Below, one piece after another: positions 6,649 through 13,737 of a DNA stretch of 16,365 bases (the first letter of the stretch is position 1; each line of letters begins with the position of its first letter). The notes beneath the pieces were generated by a model that was given only the letters and a program-made list of their open reading frames with translations, had not been told where the DNA came from and did no database searches. The stretch lies in the NCBI GenBank assembly GCA_030146875.1, contig JASLAX010000040.1, positions 1-16,365 on the forward strand, read 5' to 3'. Source of the stretch: Longimicrobiaceae bacterium (GTDB taxonomy: Bacteria; Gemmatimonadota; Gemmatimonadetes; Longimicrobiales; Longimicrobiaceae). A program made the translations under genes and the position numbers.

Positions 6649-7577
6649 GAGAGCGTACAACCCGAACCTCATTGTCCCCGCGGGGACGGAGGTGGTCGCC
6701 CGGATCCCGGTGCGGGAGCTGGGCGCCGGCCGGTTGCTGCCCACGGGAGCGGTCGGGATGGTGGTCCAGCCCCCGACCGACGGCACCCACGCGTACCGGA
6801 TCCGGTTCGTGGATGGGGCGGAGGCCATGCTGCGGCGCGGCGAGCTCGCCGTGCTCAAGCACGTGCAGCGATGGGGGATGGAGCGCGCCGAGTGCGTGCT
6901 GCAGGACTACGACCTCTACGAGCACGTGATCTTCCGCTGCGTGGTGGGCTCCCGCGCCTACGGGCTGGACACGTCCGGCTCCGACACCGACCTGCGCGGG
7001 ATCTATCTGCCCCCGGCGGAGCTGCACTGGTCGCTCTACGGCGTGCCGGAGCAGCTCGAGAACCACGAGGCGCAGGAAGCCTACTGGGAGCTGCAGAAGT
7101 TCGTGGTGCTAGCCCTGAAGGCCAACCCGAACATCCTGGAGTGCCTGTACACGCCGCTGGTGGAGCATGCCACGCCACTGGCGCAGGAGCTCCTGGCGAT
7201 GCGCCGGGTCTTCCTGTCGAAGCTGGTTTACCAGACGTACAACGGCTACGTGCTGAGCCAGTTCCGTCGGATCGAGCAGCACCGCAGGAACAACGACGGG
7301 GGAGATCAGGTGGAAGCACCCGATGCACCTCATCCGCCTGCTGATCGCCGGCATCCGCACGCTCCGCGAGGAGGAGGTGCCGGTACACGTGGGCGAGCAC
7401 CGGGACCGCCTCCTCTCCGTCCGCCGCGGGGAGATGGAGTGGGGCGAGGTCGATGCCTGGCGGCTGGAGCTGCACCGGGAGTTCGACGACGCATACAGGG
7501 ACACGCGGCTGCCGGAGCGGCCCGACTACAACCAGGCCGACGCGTTCCTGATCCGGGCGAGGCGGTCGATGACGTAA
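6641..7577 (+). pseudogene. rlaP: RlaP-like nucleotidyltransferase of the RNA-repair operon, split by a +1 frameshift
   Basis: GTG 6641 overlaps the hen1 stop by 8 bases, with GGGAG at 6627-6631 as ribosome binding site. Residues 101-120 (VVGSRAYGLDTSGSDTDLRG) are a polymerase-beta-type nucleotidyltransferase site: G103-S104 and metal ligands D115 and D117. The family (RNA ligase-associated, PF10127-like) normally continues into RWKHxMHLIRLL. Here that segment is in another frame: the first frame ends NNDGGDQVEA and runs to a stop at 7606, while WKHPMHLIRLLIAGIRTL...NQADAFLIRARRSM is read from 7311 to TAA 7575-7577. Removing one G from GGGGG (7298-7302) restores NDGEIRWKHPMHLIRLL and a 311-residue protein. 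Everything else looks conserved, so the shift is very recent, a base-calling error, or tolerated slippage. Confidence 0.85.
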
Positions 7578-7587
7578 GAGAGCGGAG

Positions 7588-8345
7588 ATGTACGAGGAGA
7601 TCCTGAGCGCCGCGGCCGCCGAGCACCCCTACCCCCTGATGTTCGCCACGGTGAGCGGCGCTCACCTCTACGGGTTCCCCTCCGCGGAATCGGACTACGA
7701 CCTGCGCGGGGCGCACATCCTTCCGGTCGAGGGGATGATCGGGCTGGAGCGGGGCGACGAGACGGTCCAGCGCTCCGCCCTGCGGCAGGGCCTGGAGATC
7801 GACCTGGTCACGCACGACGCCGGGAAGTTCTTCCGGCTGCTCCTCAAGCCGAACGGGTACGTGCTGGAGCAGCTCCTCTCGCCGCTGGTCGTGCGGACCA
7901 CGCCCGAGCACGAGGAGCTGAAGGCCCTGGCGGCCGGGTGCATCACCCGCCGGCACGTGCGGCACTACCTGGGGTTCGCGCGGAACCAGTGGCTGCTTCT
8001 CGGCAAGGAGAGCCCGCCTCGGGTGAAGCCGCTGCTGTACGTGTACCGCGTGCTGCTCACCGGCTCCACCTGATGCGGACCGGCGAGATGGAAGCCAACC
8101 TGGTGCGCCTGAACGAGTGGTACCGGCTGCCGTACGTGCCGGAGCTCGTTGAGCGGAAGCTGACCGGCGCCGAGCTGGAAAGGCTGAGCGGCGCGGACAT
8201 GTCGTTCCACGAGCGCGAGTTCGAGCGCCTGCTGGGCGAGCTGGATGATGCGGGGCGGCGGAGCCACCTCCCCGACCTGCCCTCCGCGGCGGGGGCGCTC
8301 CACGAGCTGGTGGTGCGGGTCAGGATGAGCATGGTCTGGGCATGA
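7588..8345 (+). pseudogene. Second nucleotidyltransferase of the RNA-repair operon, split by a -1 frameshift
   Basis: ATG 7588 starts 10 bases after the previous stop. Residues 23-41 (SGAHLYGFPSAESDYDLRG) are again a nucleotidyltransferase site, with G24, D36 and D38 and a third acidic candidate D72 in LEIDLVTHD; it is a divergent relative of its neighbour. The first frame stops at TGA 8071-8073 (161 residues, ending VLLTGST). The continuation HLMRTGEMEANLVRLNEWYRLPYVPELVERK lies in the next frame to TGA 8343-8345. Adding one base between 8064 and 8065 gives LLTG-x-HLMRTGE and a ~252-residue protein. The stop overlaps an ATG (TGATG at 8071-8075), so the second part (90 residues) could in principle be made by coupled restart. 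Target unknown; terminal nucleotide addition to RNA is a family-based guess. Confidence 0.8.
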
Positions 8346-8382
8346 CCGCCCGGGCCATACCGAGGCGACGGAGAGGAGCACC

Positions 8383-10953
8383 GTGAAGATCACCATTCCA
8401 GAGCTGGCCCTGGTGGCCCTGGTCGGCCCCTCCGGGGCGGGCAAGTCCACGTTCGCGCGGCGGCACTTCGGCCCGTACGAGGTCCTGTCGTCCGACTTCT
8501 GCCGCGGACTGGTCTCCGACGACGAGAACGACCAGGGCGCCACCAACGACGCGTTCGAGGTGCTCCACTACCTGGCGGCGAAGCGGCTCCGGCGCGCGAA
8601 GCTGGTGGTGGTGGACGCTACCAACGTGCAGCCCGAGGCGCGCCGCCCCCTGGTGGCGCTCGCCCGCGAGCACCACGTGATCCCGGTCGCCATCGTGCTG
8701 GACGTTCCGGAGCAGGTCTGCCGGGAGCGGAACCGCGAGCGGGCGGACCGTAGCTTCGGCCCGCACGTGATCCGCGGCCAGAAGGATCAGCTCCGGCGTT
8801 CCCTGCGGGGTCTGCAGCGGGAGGGATTCCGCCACGTCTTCGTGCTGAGATCCACGGAGGAGGTGGAGGCGGCGGAGATCACCCGCGAGCCGCTCTGGAA
8901 CAACCGGAAGGCGGAGCACGGGCCGTTCGACGTCATCGGCGACGTGCACGGCTGCCTGGACGAGCTGATCCTGCTCCTGCGTGAACTCGGCTACTCCGTC
9001 ACGCCCCAGGCGGGTTCCGACGGGGGGCCGGCGTACGACGTCCGGCCGCCCGCGGGCCGCAAGGCCGTGTTCCTGGGGGACCTGGTGGACCGTGGGCCGA
9101 ATACTCCGGGCGTTCTGCGCCTGGTAATGGGAATGGTGGCTGCCCGCACTGCGCTCTGCGTGCCGGGCAACCACGACGTCAAGCTGACGCGGGCGCTCCG
9201 CGGCCAGCGCGTGCAGATCAAGCACGGCCTGGCCGAGTCGCTGGAGCAGCTCGAGAAGGAGCCTGCGGAGTTCCGGGAGGCCGTCGCCGAGTTCCTGGAC
9301 AAGCTCGTCAGCCACTACGTGCTGGACGAGGGGCGTCTCGTCGTCGCCCATGCCGGTATGAAGGAGGAGTACCAGGGGCGTGGCTCGGGCCGTGTGCGCG
9401 AGTTCGCGCTCTACGGCGAGACCACTGGCGAGACGGACGAGTTCGGCCTGCCGGTGCGTTTCAACTGGGCGTCGGAGTACCGGGGGCGGGCGACGGTGGT
9501 CTACGGCCACACGCCCGTGCCGGAGCCGGACTGGGTGAACGACACGCTGAACGTCGATACCGGCTGCGTGTTCGGCGGACGGCTCACCGCGCTGCGCTAT
9601 CCGGAGCGGGAGCTGGTCTCGGTGCCGGCGGCGCGGGTCTACGCCGAGCCCGTGCGGCCCTTCCTCCCCGAGGATCCAGTGGCCCCGCGGCTCTCCGAGC
9701 AGCAGCGGCTCGACGACGTGCTGGACATCCAGGACGTGATGGGGAAGCGGATCGTGGAGACGCGGCTGCGCGGAAAGGTGACGGTTCGGGAGGAGAACGC
9801 CGCCGCCGGGCTGGAGGTGATGAGCCGCTTCGCCGCCAACCCCAAGTGGCTGATCTACCTGCCGCCCACCATGTCGCCGTCCGAGACGTCGAAGGAGCCG
9901 GGTCTCCTGGAGCACCCGGCGGAGGCGTTCGGATACTACCGGCACGAAGGCGTGCCGCGGGTGGTGTGCGAGGAGAAGCACATGGGCTCGCGCGCCGTGG
10001 CGATCGTCTGCCGCGACGAGGATGCCGCGCGGCGGAGCTTCGGGGTGGTGGAGGAGGGGATCGGGATCGTCTACACGCGCACCGGCCGACGCTTCTTCGG
10101 CAACCCGGCCCTGGAGGCGGAGTTCCTCGCGCGCCTGCAGGCGGCGGTGGGAGCCGCCGGGATCTGGGACGAGCTGGGGACGGACTGGGTGTGCCTGGAC
10201 GCCGAGCTGATGCCCTGGTCCGCCAAGGCCCAGGAGCTCCTGCGCCTGCAGTACGCCGCCGTGGGCGCAGCCGCGCGCGCCGCCTTCTGCCAGGCGGTGC
10301 CGGTGCTGGAGCAGGCCGCCGCCCGGGGCGTGGGGACCGAGATCCTGGCCCGGTTCCAGGCGCGGGAGACGCTCGCCACGCGGTACGTGGAGTCCTACCG
10401 GCGCTACTGCTGGGACGTCTCTTCGGTCACGGACCTGAAGCTGGCGCCGTTCCACCTGCTCGCCAGCGAGGGAGCGGTGCACACCGGCCAGGAGCACGGC
10501 TGGCACATGGAGATGGTGGGACGCATCGCCGCGGCGGATCCGGAGGTGCTGACCGCGACCCCGTACCGCGTGGTGGACGTCACCGACCCCGATGCCCAGG
10601 CGGAGGCGATCCGCTGGTGGGAAGAGCACACCGAACGGGGCGGGGAGGGAATGGTGGTGAAGCCGCTCGACTTCGTCGCCCGGGGGCGGCGGGGGGTGGT
10701 CCAGCCCGCGGTGAAGTGCCGCGGGCGGGAGTACCTGCGGATCATCTACGGCCCCGAGTACACGGAGCCGCAGAACCTGGAGCGCCTCCGCAACCGTGGG
10801 CTCTCGCACAAGCGATCCCTCGCCCTGCGGGAGTTCGCGCTGGGGGTGGAGGGGCTGGAGCGTTTCGCGCGCGGCGAGCCGCTCCGGCGCGTGCACGAGT
10901 GCGTGTTCGGCGTGCTGGCACTGGAGAGCGAGCCCGTCGATCCGCGCCTGTAG
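8383..10953 (+). CDS. pnkp: Pnkp, polynucleotide kinase-phosphatase-RNA ligase
   Basis: 856 residues from GTG 8383, with GAGGAG at 8373-8378. Three catalytic modules heal and seal RNA breaks. Kinase (~1-170): P-loop GPSGAGKST with K21 and S22, and D38. Metallophosphatase (~180-475): DVIGDVHG with D187 and H189; D233 in GDLVDRG; N263-H264 in GNHD; H323 in VAHAGM; H376 in YGHTP; D392 in VDTG. These numbers coincide with those I recall for C. thermocellum Pnkp. Ligase (~480-856): nucleophile K532 in EEKHMGSR and EGMVVKP with K760. All expected active-site residues seen are present and the length is normal (about 870 in C. thermocellum). It removes 2',3'-cyclic or 3'-phosphates, phosphorylates 5'-OH ends, and ligates together with Hen1. 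Last gene of the operon, 37 bases after the second nucleotidyltransferase, followed by a terminator-like hairpin. Confidence 0.97.
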   Translation: MKITIPELALVALVGPSGAGKSTFARRHFGPYEVLSSDFCRGLVSDDENDQGATNDAFEVLHYLAAKRLRRAKLVVVDATNVQPEARRPLVALAREHHVIPVAIVLDVPEQVCRERNRERADRSFGPHVIRGQKDQLRRSLRGLQREGFRHVFVLRSTEEVEAAEITREPLWNNRKAEHGPFDVIGDVHGCLDELILLLRELGYSVTPQAGSDGGPAYDVRPPAGRKAVFLGDLVDRGPNTPGVLRLVMGMVAARTALCVPGNHDVKLTRALRGQRVQIKHGLAESLEQLEKEPAEFREAVAEFLDKLVSHYVLDEGRLVVAHAGMKEEYQGRGSGRVREFALYGETTGETDEFGLPVRFNWASEYRGRATVVYGHTPVPEPDWVNDTLNVDTGCVFGGRLTALRYPERELVSVPAARVYAEPVRPFLPEDPVAPRLSEQQRLDDVLDIQDVMGKRIVETRLRGKVTVREENAAAGLEVMSRFAANPKWLIYLPPTMSPSETSKEPGLLEHPAEAFGYYRHEGVPRVVCEEKHMGSRAVAIVCRDEDAARRSFGVVEEGIGIVYTRTGRRFFGNPALEAEFLARLQAAVGAAGIWDELGTDWVCLDAELMPWSAKAQELLRLQYAAVGAAARAAFCQAVPVLEQAAARGVGTEILARFQARETLATRYVESYRRYCWDVSSVTDLKLAPFHLLASEGAVHTGQEHGWHMEMVGRIAAADPEVLTATPYRVVDVTDPDAQAEAIRWWEEHTERGGEGMVVKPLDFVARGRRGVVQPAVKCRGREYLRIIYGPEYTEPQNLERLRNRGLSHKRSLALREFALGVEGLERFARGEPLRRVHECVFGVLALESEPVDPRL

Positions 10954-10958
10954 GGAAA

Positions 10959-10981
10959 GGTGGGGGCCTCGTGCCCCCACC
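10959..10981 (+). terminator. Hairpin terminator after pnkp
   Basis: GGTGGGGGC (10959-10967), loop CTCGT, GCCCCCACC (10973-10981) is a perfect 9-bp stem, five bases after the pnkp stop codon, followed by the pyrimidine-rich CCTTCTC. It plausibly ends the RNA-repair operon. Confidence 0.65.
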
Positions 10982-11170
10982 CCTTCTCAGCGCCGTGTGG
11001 GGGCGGCGGCCAGGTAGATCCGGCGAGTTCCCACGTGACGATCGGAGCGGATGTTGTCGGTGAAGTGCGGTCCGCCCCTGGGGACGTAGGGTAGGCGGTG
11101 CTCGCGCGCGTCCCTTTCGCGAGCTACAGTTCGGCGTCCTGTCGCACCTCTTCCTCCGTCCCCCTCCCCG

Positions 11171-12391
11171 ATGTCCGTCGTCCCGGTCCCCACGGACGCC
11201 GATCCCCGCCGCTGGCGCATGCTGGCCCTGCTGGCGGCGGCGGAGCTGCTGGGGATGTCGCTCTGGTTCACGGCGAGCGCCGTATCCCCGCACCTGCAGG
11301 CGGCGTGGGGGCTGGACGCGGCGCAGGCGGGGTGGCTCACGGGCGCGGTGCAGCTCGGGTTCGTGGCGGGAACGGCGGTGGCGGCGCTGCTGAACCTGGC
11401 GGACGTGCTCCCCTCGCGGGCGTACGTCGCGGGATCGGCGCTCCTGGCGGCCGCGGCGAACCTCGCGCTGGTCGCGGCGGACGGGTACGGGCAGGCGCTG
11501 GCGCTCCGCTTCCTGACCGGCGCCTTCCTGGCCGGCGTGTACCCGCCCGCCATGAAGATGGTGGCGACGTGGTTCCGCTCGGCGCGCGGCATGGCGATCG
11601 GGACGGTCGTCGGGGCGCTGACGGTGGGGAAGGCGATCCCGTACCTGCTGCGCGCGCTGCCGGACCTGGACTGGCGCGGCGTGGTGGCGGCCGCGTCCGC
11701 CGGCGCGGTGCTCGCCGCCGCGCTCGTGGCCCTGGGCTACCGCGAGGGGCCCTTCCCGTTCGCGCGGCGCCCCTTCGCCTGGAGCCGTGCGGGCGTGGTG
11801 GTCCGCCACCGCGAGACGCGCCTGGCGGTGGCGGGGTACCTGGGCCACATGTGGGAGCTGTACGCCATGTGGACGTACGTATCCCTGTTCTTCCTCGACC
11901 TGTTCCTGCTGCGGGGATCGACGGAGGCGGGCGCGGCGGCGCGGTCGGGGGTCGTGGCGTTCGGGGTGATCGCGGCCGGCGGGGCGGGGTCGGTGCTGGC
12001 GGGGCGGTGGGCGGACCGGCTGGGGCGCGAGCGCGTCACCATCTGGGCGATGGCCGCGAGCGGGGCCTGCGCGCTGGCGATGGGGTGGCTGCTGCGCGCG
12101 CCGGCGGCGGTCGCGGTGGTGGTGGCGCTGGTGTGGGGCTTCGCGGTGGTGGCGGACAGCGCCCAGTTCAGCGCCGTGGTGACGGAGGTCGCCCCGCCCG
12201 ACGCCGTGGGCACCGCGCTGACCCTGCAGACGGCGATCGGCTTCCTGCTCACCTCCGCCACCATCGCCGCCGTCCCGCCGCTCCGCGCGGCGGGTGGATG
12301 GCCGCTGGCGTTCGGGATCCTGGCGCTGGGCCCCGCGGCGGGGATCGCCGCGATGGCGCGGCTGCGGCGGGTGCGTGCGGCCGCTGCCTGA
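11171..12391 (+). CDS. Major facilitator superfamily transporter (NarK/COG2223-like)
   Basis: 406 residues from ATG 11171, chosen because the first membrane segment follows about 14 residues later. No good Shine-Dalgarno is visible; the upstream bases are pyrimidine-rich. About twelve hydrophobic segments alternate with short loops. MFS landmarks include WLTGAVQLGFVAGTAVAALL (TM2), the stretch LRFLTGAFLAGVYPPAMKM with nearby ATWF, and a repeat-half loop GRWADRLGRERV resembling the G-x-x-x-D-R-x-G-R/K motif. The family is inner-membrane secondary transport; the substrate (nitrate/nitrite, organic anion or drug) cannot be told. It stands alone, facing a convergent gene 27 bases downstream. Confidence 0.88.
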   Translation: MSVVPVPTDADPRRWRMLALLAAAELLGMSLWFTASAVSPHLQAAWGLDAAQAGWLTGAVQLGFVAGTAVAALLNLADVLPSRAYVAGSALLAAAANLALVAADGYGQALALRFLTGAFLAGVYPPAMKMVATWFRSARGMAIGTVVGALTVGKAIPYLLRALPDLDWRGVVAAASAGAVLAAALVALGYREGPFPFARRPFAWSRAGVVVRHRETRLAVAGYLGHMWELYAMWTYVSLFFLDLFLLRGSTEAGAAARSGVVAFGVIAAGGAGSVLAGRWADRLGRERVTIWAMAASGACALAMGWLLRAPAAVAVVVALVWGFAVVADSAQFSAVVTEVAPPDAVGTALTLQTAIGFLLTSATIAAVPPLRAAGGWPLAFGILALGPAAGIAAMARLRRVRAAAA

Positions 12392-12418
12392 ATGGAGAAG
12401 GCGGATGCGCATGCCGCG

Positions 12419-12673
12419 TCACCCGCCCTCTTCTTCCTCCGCTTCCGGCTCGTCGGCCCTCGGTGGATTCCGCCACTCGGCCCAGCCCGGGCTGTCGACC
12501 TCGATGAACGGTCTTTCCGCGCCGCGGGAGCGCAGGAACTCCCGTTCGTCCGGGTCGCGCGGCGGCCTCGTCGCGCCTGTCCAGTCGACGCGCGCGCGGT
12601 ACGCGGCCGCGTTCTCGCGCCGCTGCTTCCATATCGCCCGAAGCTCGGACAGGTCGACGTCGTCGATGTTCAT
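12419..12673 (-). CDS. Small acidic hypothetical protein
   Basis: 84 residues from ATG 12673-12671, reading left, 15 bases after the end of the toxin remnant on the same strand. The N-terminal half looks like a charged helix (IDDVDLSELRAIWKQRRENAAAYRAR); the middle is Pro/Arg/Glu-rich with WAEWRNPP, and the end is a run of acidic residues (EPEAEEEEGG). I recognise no family. The lack of a good ribosome binding site leaves some doubt, but codon use suits a gene and the position suggests a third member of the toxin-antitoxin transcript. Confidence 0.5.
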   Translation of the reverse strand: MNIDDVDLSELRAIWKQRRENAAAYRARVDWTGATRPPRDPDEREFLRSRGAERPFIEVDSPGWAEWRNPPRADEPEAEEEEGG

Positions 12674-12688
12674 CGTCGTGGGCGACGG

Positions 12689-12937
12689 CTAGGCGCGCAC
12701 GCTGGGCAGGATGACGATAATCCCCGGATGCGCTTCCACCTCCCGAAGCATGGGGCGGAAGTCGTCCCAGTTGTTCGTGACGAGCGAGAGGTTCTCCCGT
12801 ACCGCCCGCTGAAGCACCTACGCGTCCGGAAGGGACGACCATCCGCGGTGGGCGACGTGAAAGGCGGCGTACCCGAACGCCTCCGCCGTCCTGGCGAGGG
12901 CCGGCGAGAGGTTCTCGTCGATGAGGAAGCGGAGCAT
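12689..12937 (-). pseudogene. DUF5615 PIN-like toxin with an in-frame stop codon
   Basis: The gene begins at ATG 12937-12935, 11 bases after the DUF433 gene, and would encode 82 residues to TAG 12691-12689. MLRFLIDENLSPALARTAEAFG is the DUF5615 start, with D7 and E8 as acidic active-site candidates. The second half (LSLVTNNWDDFRPML, then HPGIIVILPS) is the matching C-terminus with the typical TNxxDF motif. Between them, after SSLPDA, a TAG at 12820-12818 interrupts the same frame; a single C-to-T change from CAG would explain it. DUF5615 proteins are PIN-like putative RNase toxins paired with DUF433 antitoxins. As written only 39 residues would be made, so the toxin is probably dead unless the base is a sequencing error. 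Confidence 0.8.
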
Positions 12938-12948
12938 GGAAGCCGCGC

Positions 12949-13569
12949 TCAGCCCCCCTTCCGGAGCACGGTCCCGTCCTTCCACGGCGTTCGCCTGGGA
13001 CGACCCCGCTTCGGGTGCATCCGTACGTAGAGCAGCGCCGCCTGCAGCGAGTCGGGGGTGAGCGAGGGATAGTCCTCCAGCAGCTCCTCCTCGCCCGCCC
13101 CCTGCCGGACCAGGTCCGCGAGCATGTGCACCGGGATCCGCGTTCCGCGCACCACCGGCTCGCCCCCGTGGACCGCGGGATCGCTCGCCACGGTGGAGCG
13201 TGCCTCCTCCAGCTCGGCGATCCGTGACTTCAGCTCCAGCAGCGTCGTGGCGACCTGCACCTGGACCGGTCCAATCTGCACGACCGTCGGGTCCGGGCGA
13301 GCGCCGACGGAACGGCCGAGCTGCTCGCGCAGCAGCCGCTTTCCCTCGGGCGAGAGCAGCGGCCCGACCGCGCCGCGCAGGCGCAGGTAGAGCAGCTCCG
13401 GCAGGTTGAGACGGCGCTCCCGGTCGCCCTTCCGCCGTGCGGGCACGGTACGGACCTCGTCCCGGTCGATGGCCTGGTTGATCGTCTTCTCGGAGAGCCC
13501 CGTGACGAACGCCGCCTCTCGCGGCGGCAGCGCCGGATAGTCGCGCCGGCGCTCCTTCGTGGTCGCCAT
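12949..13569 (-). CDS. DUF433 antitoxin with N-terminal helix-turn-helix-like region
   Basis: 206 residues from ATG 13569-13567, preceded by an excellent GAGGAGG ribosome binding site. Residues ~14-40 (LPPREAAFVTGLSEKTINQAIDRDEV) resemble a MerR-like or excisionase-type DNA-binding helix-turn-helix. A central part has a coiled-coil-like stretch (TTLLELKSRIAELEEA). The C-terminal DUF433 domain reads DPAVHGGEPVVRGTRIPVHMLADLVRQ, then GEEELLEDYPSL, then the helix DSLQAALLYVRMH. DUF433 proteins are predicted antitoxins for DUF5615 toxins, and the toxin gene follows after 11 bases. The DNA-binding end and the palindrome at its own promoter suggest autoregulation, as usual for such pairs. Confidence 0.88.
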   Translation of the reverse strand: MATTKERRRDYPALPPREAAFVTGLSEKTINQAIDRDEVRTVPARRKGDRERRLNLPELLYLRLRGAVGPLLSPEGKRLLREQLGRSVGARPDPTVVQIGPVQVQVATTLLELKSRIAELEEARSTVASDPAVHGGEPVVRGTRIPVHMLADLVRQGAGEEELLEDYPSLTPDSLQAALLYVRMHPKRGRPRRTPWKDGTVLRKGG

Positions 13570-13575
13570 AAATCC

Positions 13576-13590
13576 TCCTCGTTGCGAGGA
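13576..13590 (-). promoter_or_regulatory. Palindrome at the transcription start of the DUF433 operon, likely operator
   Basis: TCCTCG-TTG-CGAGGA is a perfect 6-bp inverted repeat with a 3-nt centre. It lies just downstream of the -10 element, spans the predicted transcription start (~13588) and overlaps the ribosome binding site. As the mRNA would start inside it, a DNA operator for the antitoxin is more likely than an mRNA hairpin. Confidence 0.45.
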
Positions 13591-13594
13591 TGTA

Positions 13595-13623
13595 ATTTTG
13601 GCGCGTGGAGCCGGCGCTGTCAA
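13595..13623 (-). promoter_or_regulatory. Promoter of the DUF433/DUF5615 operon
   Basis: On the - strand, TTGACA (13623-13618) and CAAAAT (13600-13595) are separated by exactly 17 bases, about 26 bases before the ATG. The -35 is perfect and the -10 matches four of six positions. The resulting 5' leader would be only ~20 bases. Confidence 0.65.
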
Positions 13624-13737
13624 CGTCGACGGAGACGGAGCCCGCCGTAAGACGTCCGGGGCGGACAACGATCCGCGCGCCCGGCGTGTCTGATCCGAGG
13701 TCCTCTCGCCCTTCCCGAGCCACTTCCGGAGGTGACG

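Noticed and set aside
8320..10980. 886-codon - strand frame opposite pnkp
   Set aside because: It is the antisense of a fully recognisable Pnkp; His/Leu/Arg-rich sequence without domains.
10987..11110. - strand fragment ending VGTRRIYLAAAPTRR between pnkp and the MFS gene, considered as a gene remnant
   Set aside because: No start codon with ribosome binding site outside the MFS gene and no recognisable family; too short to support.
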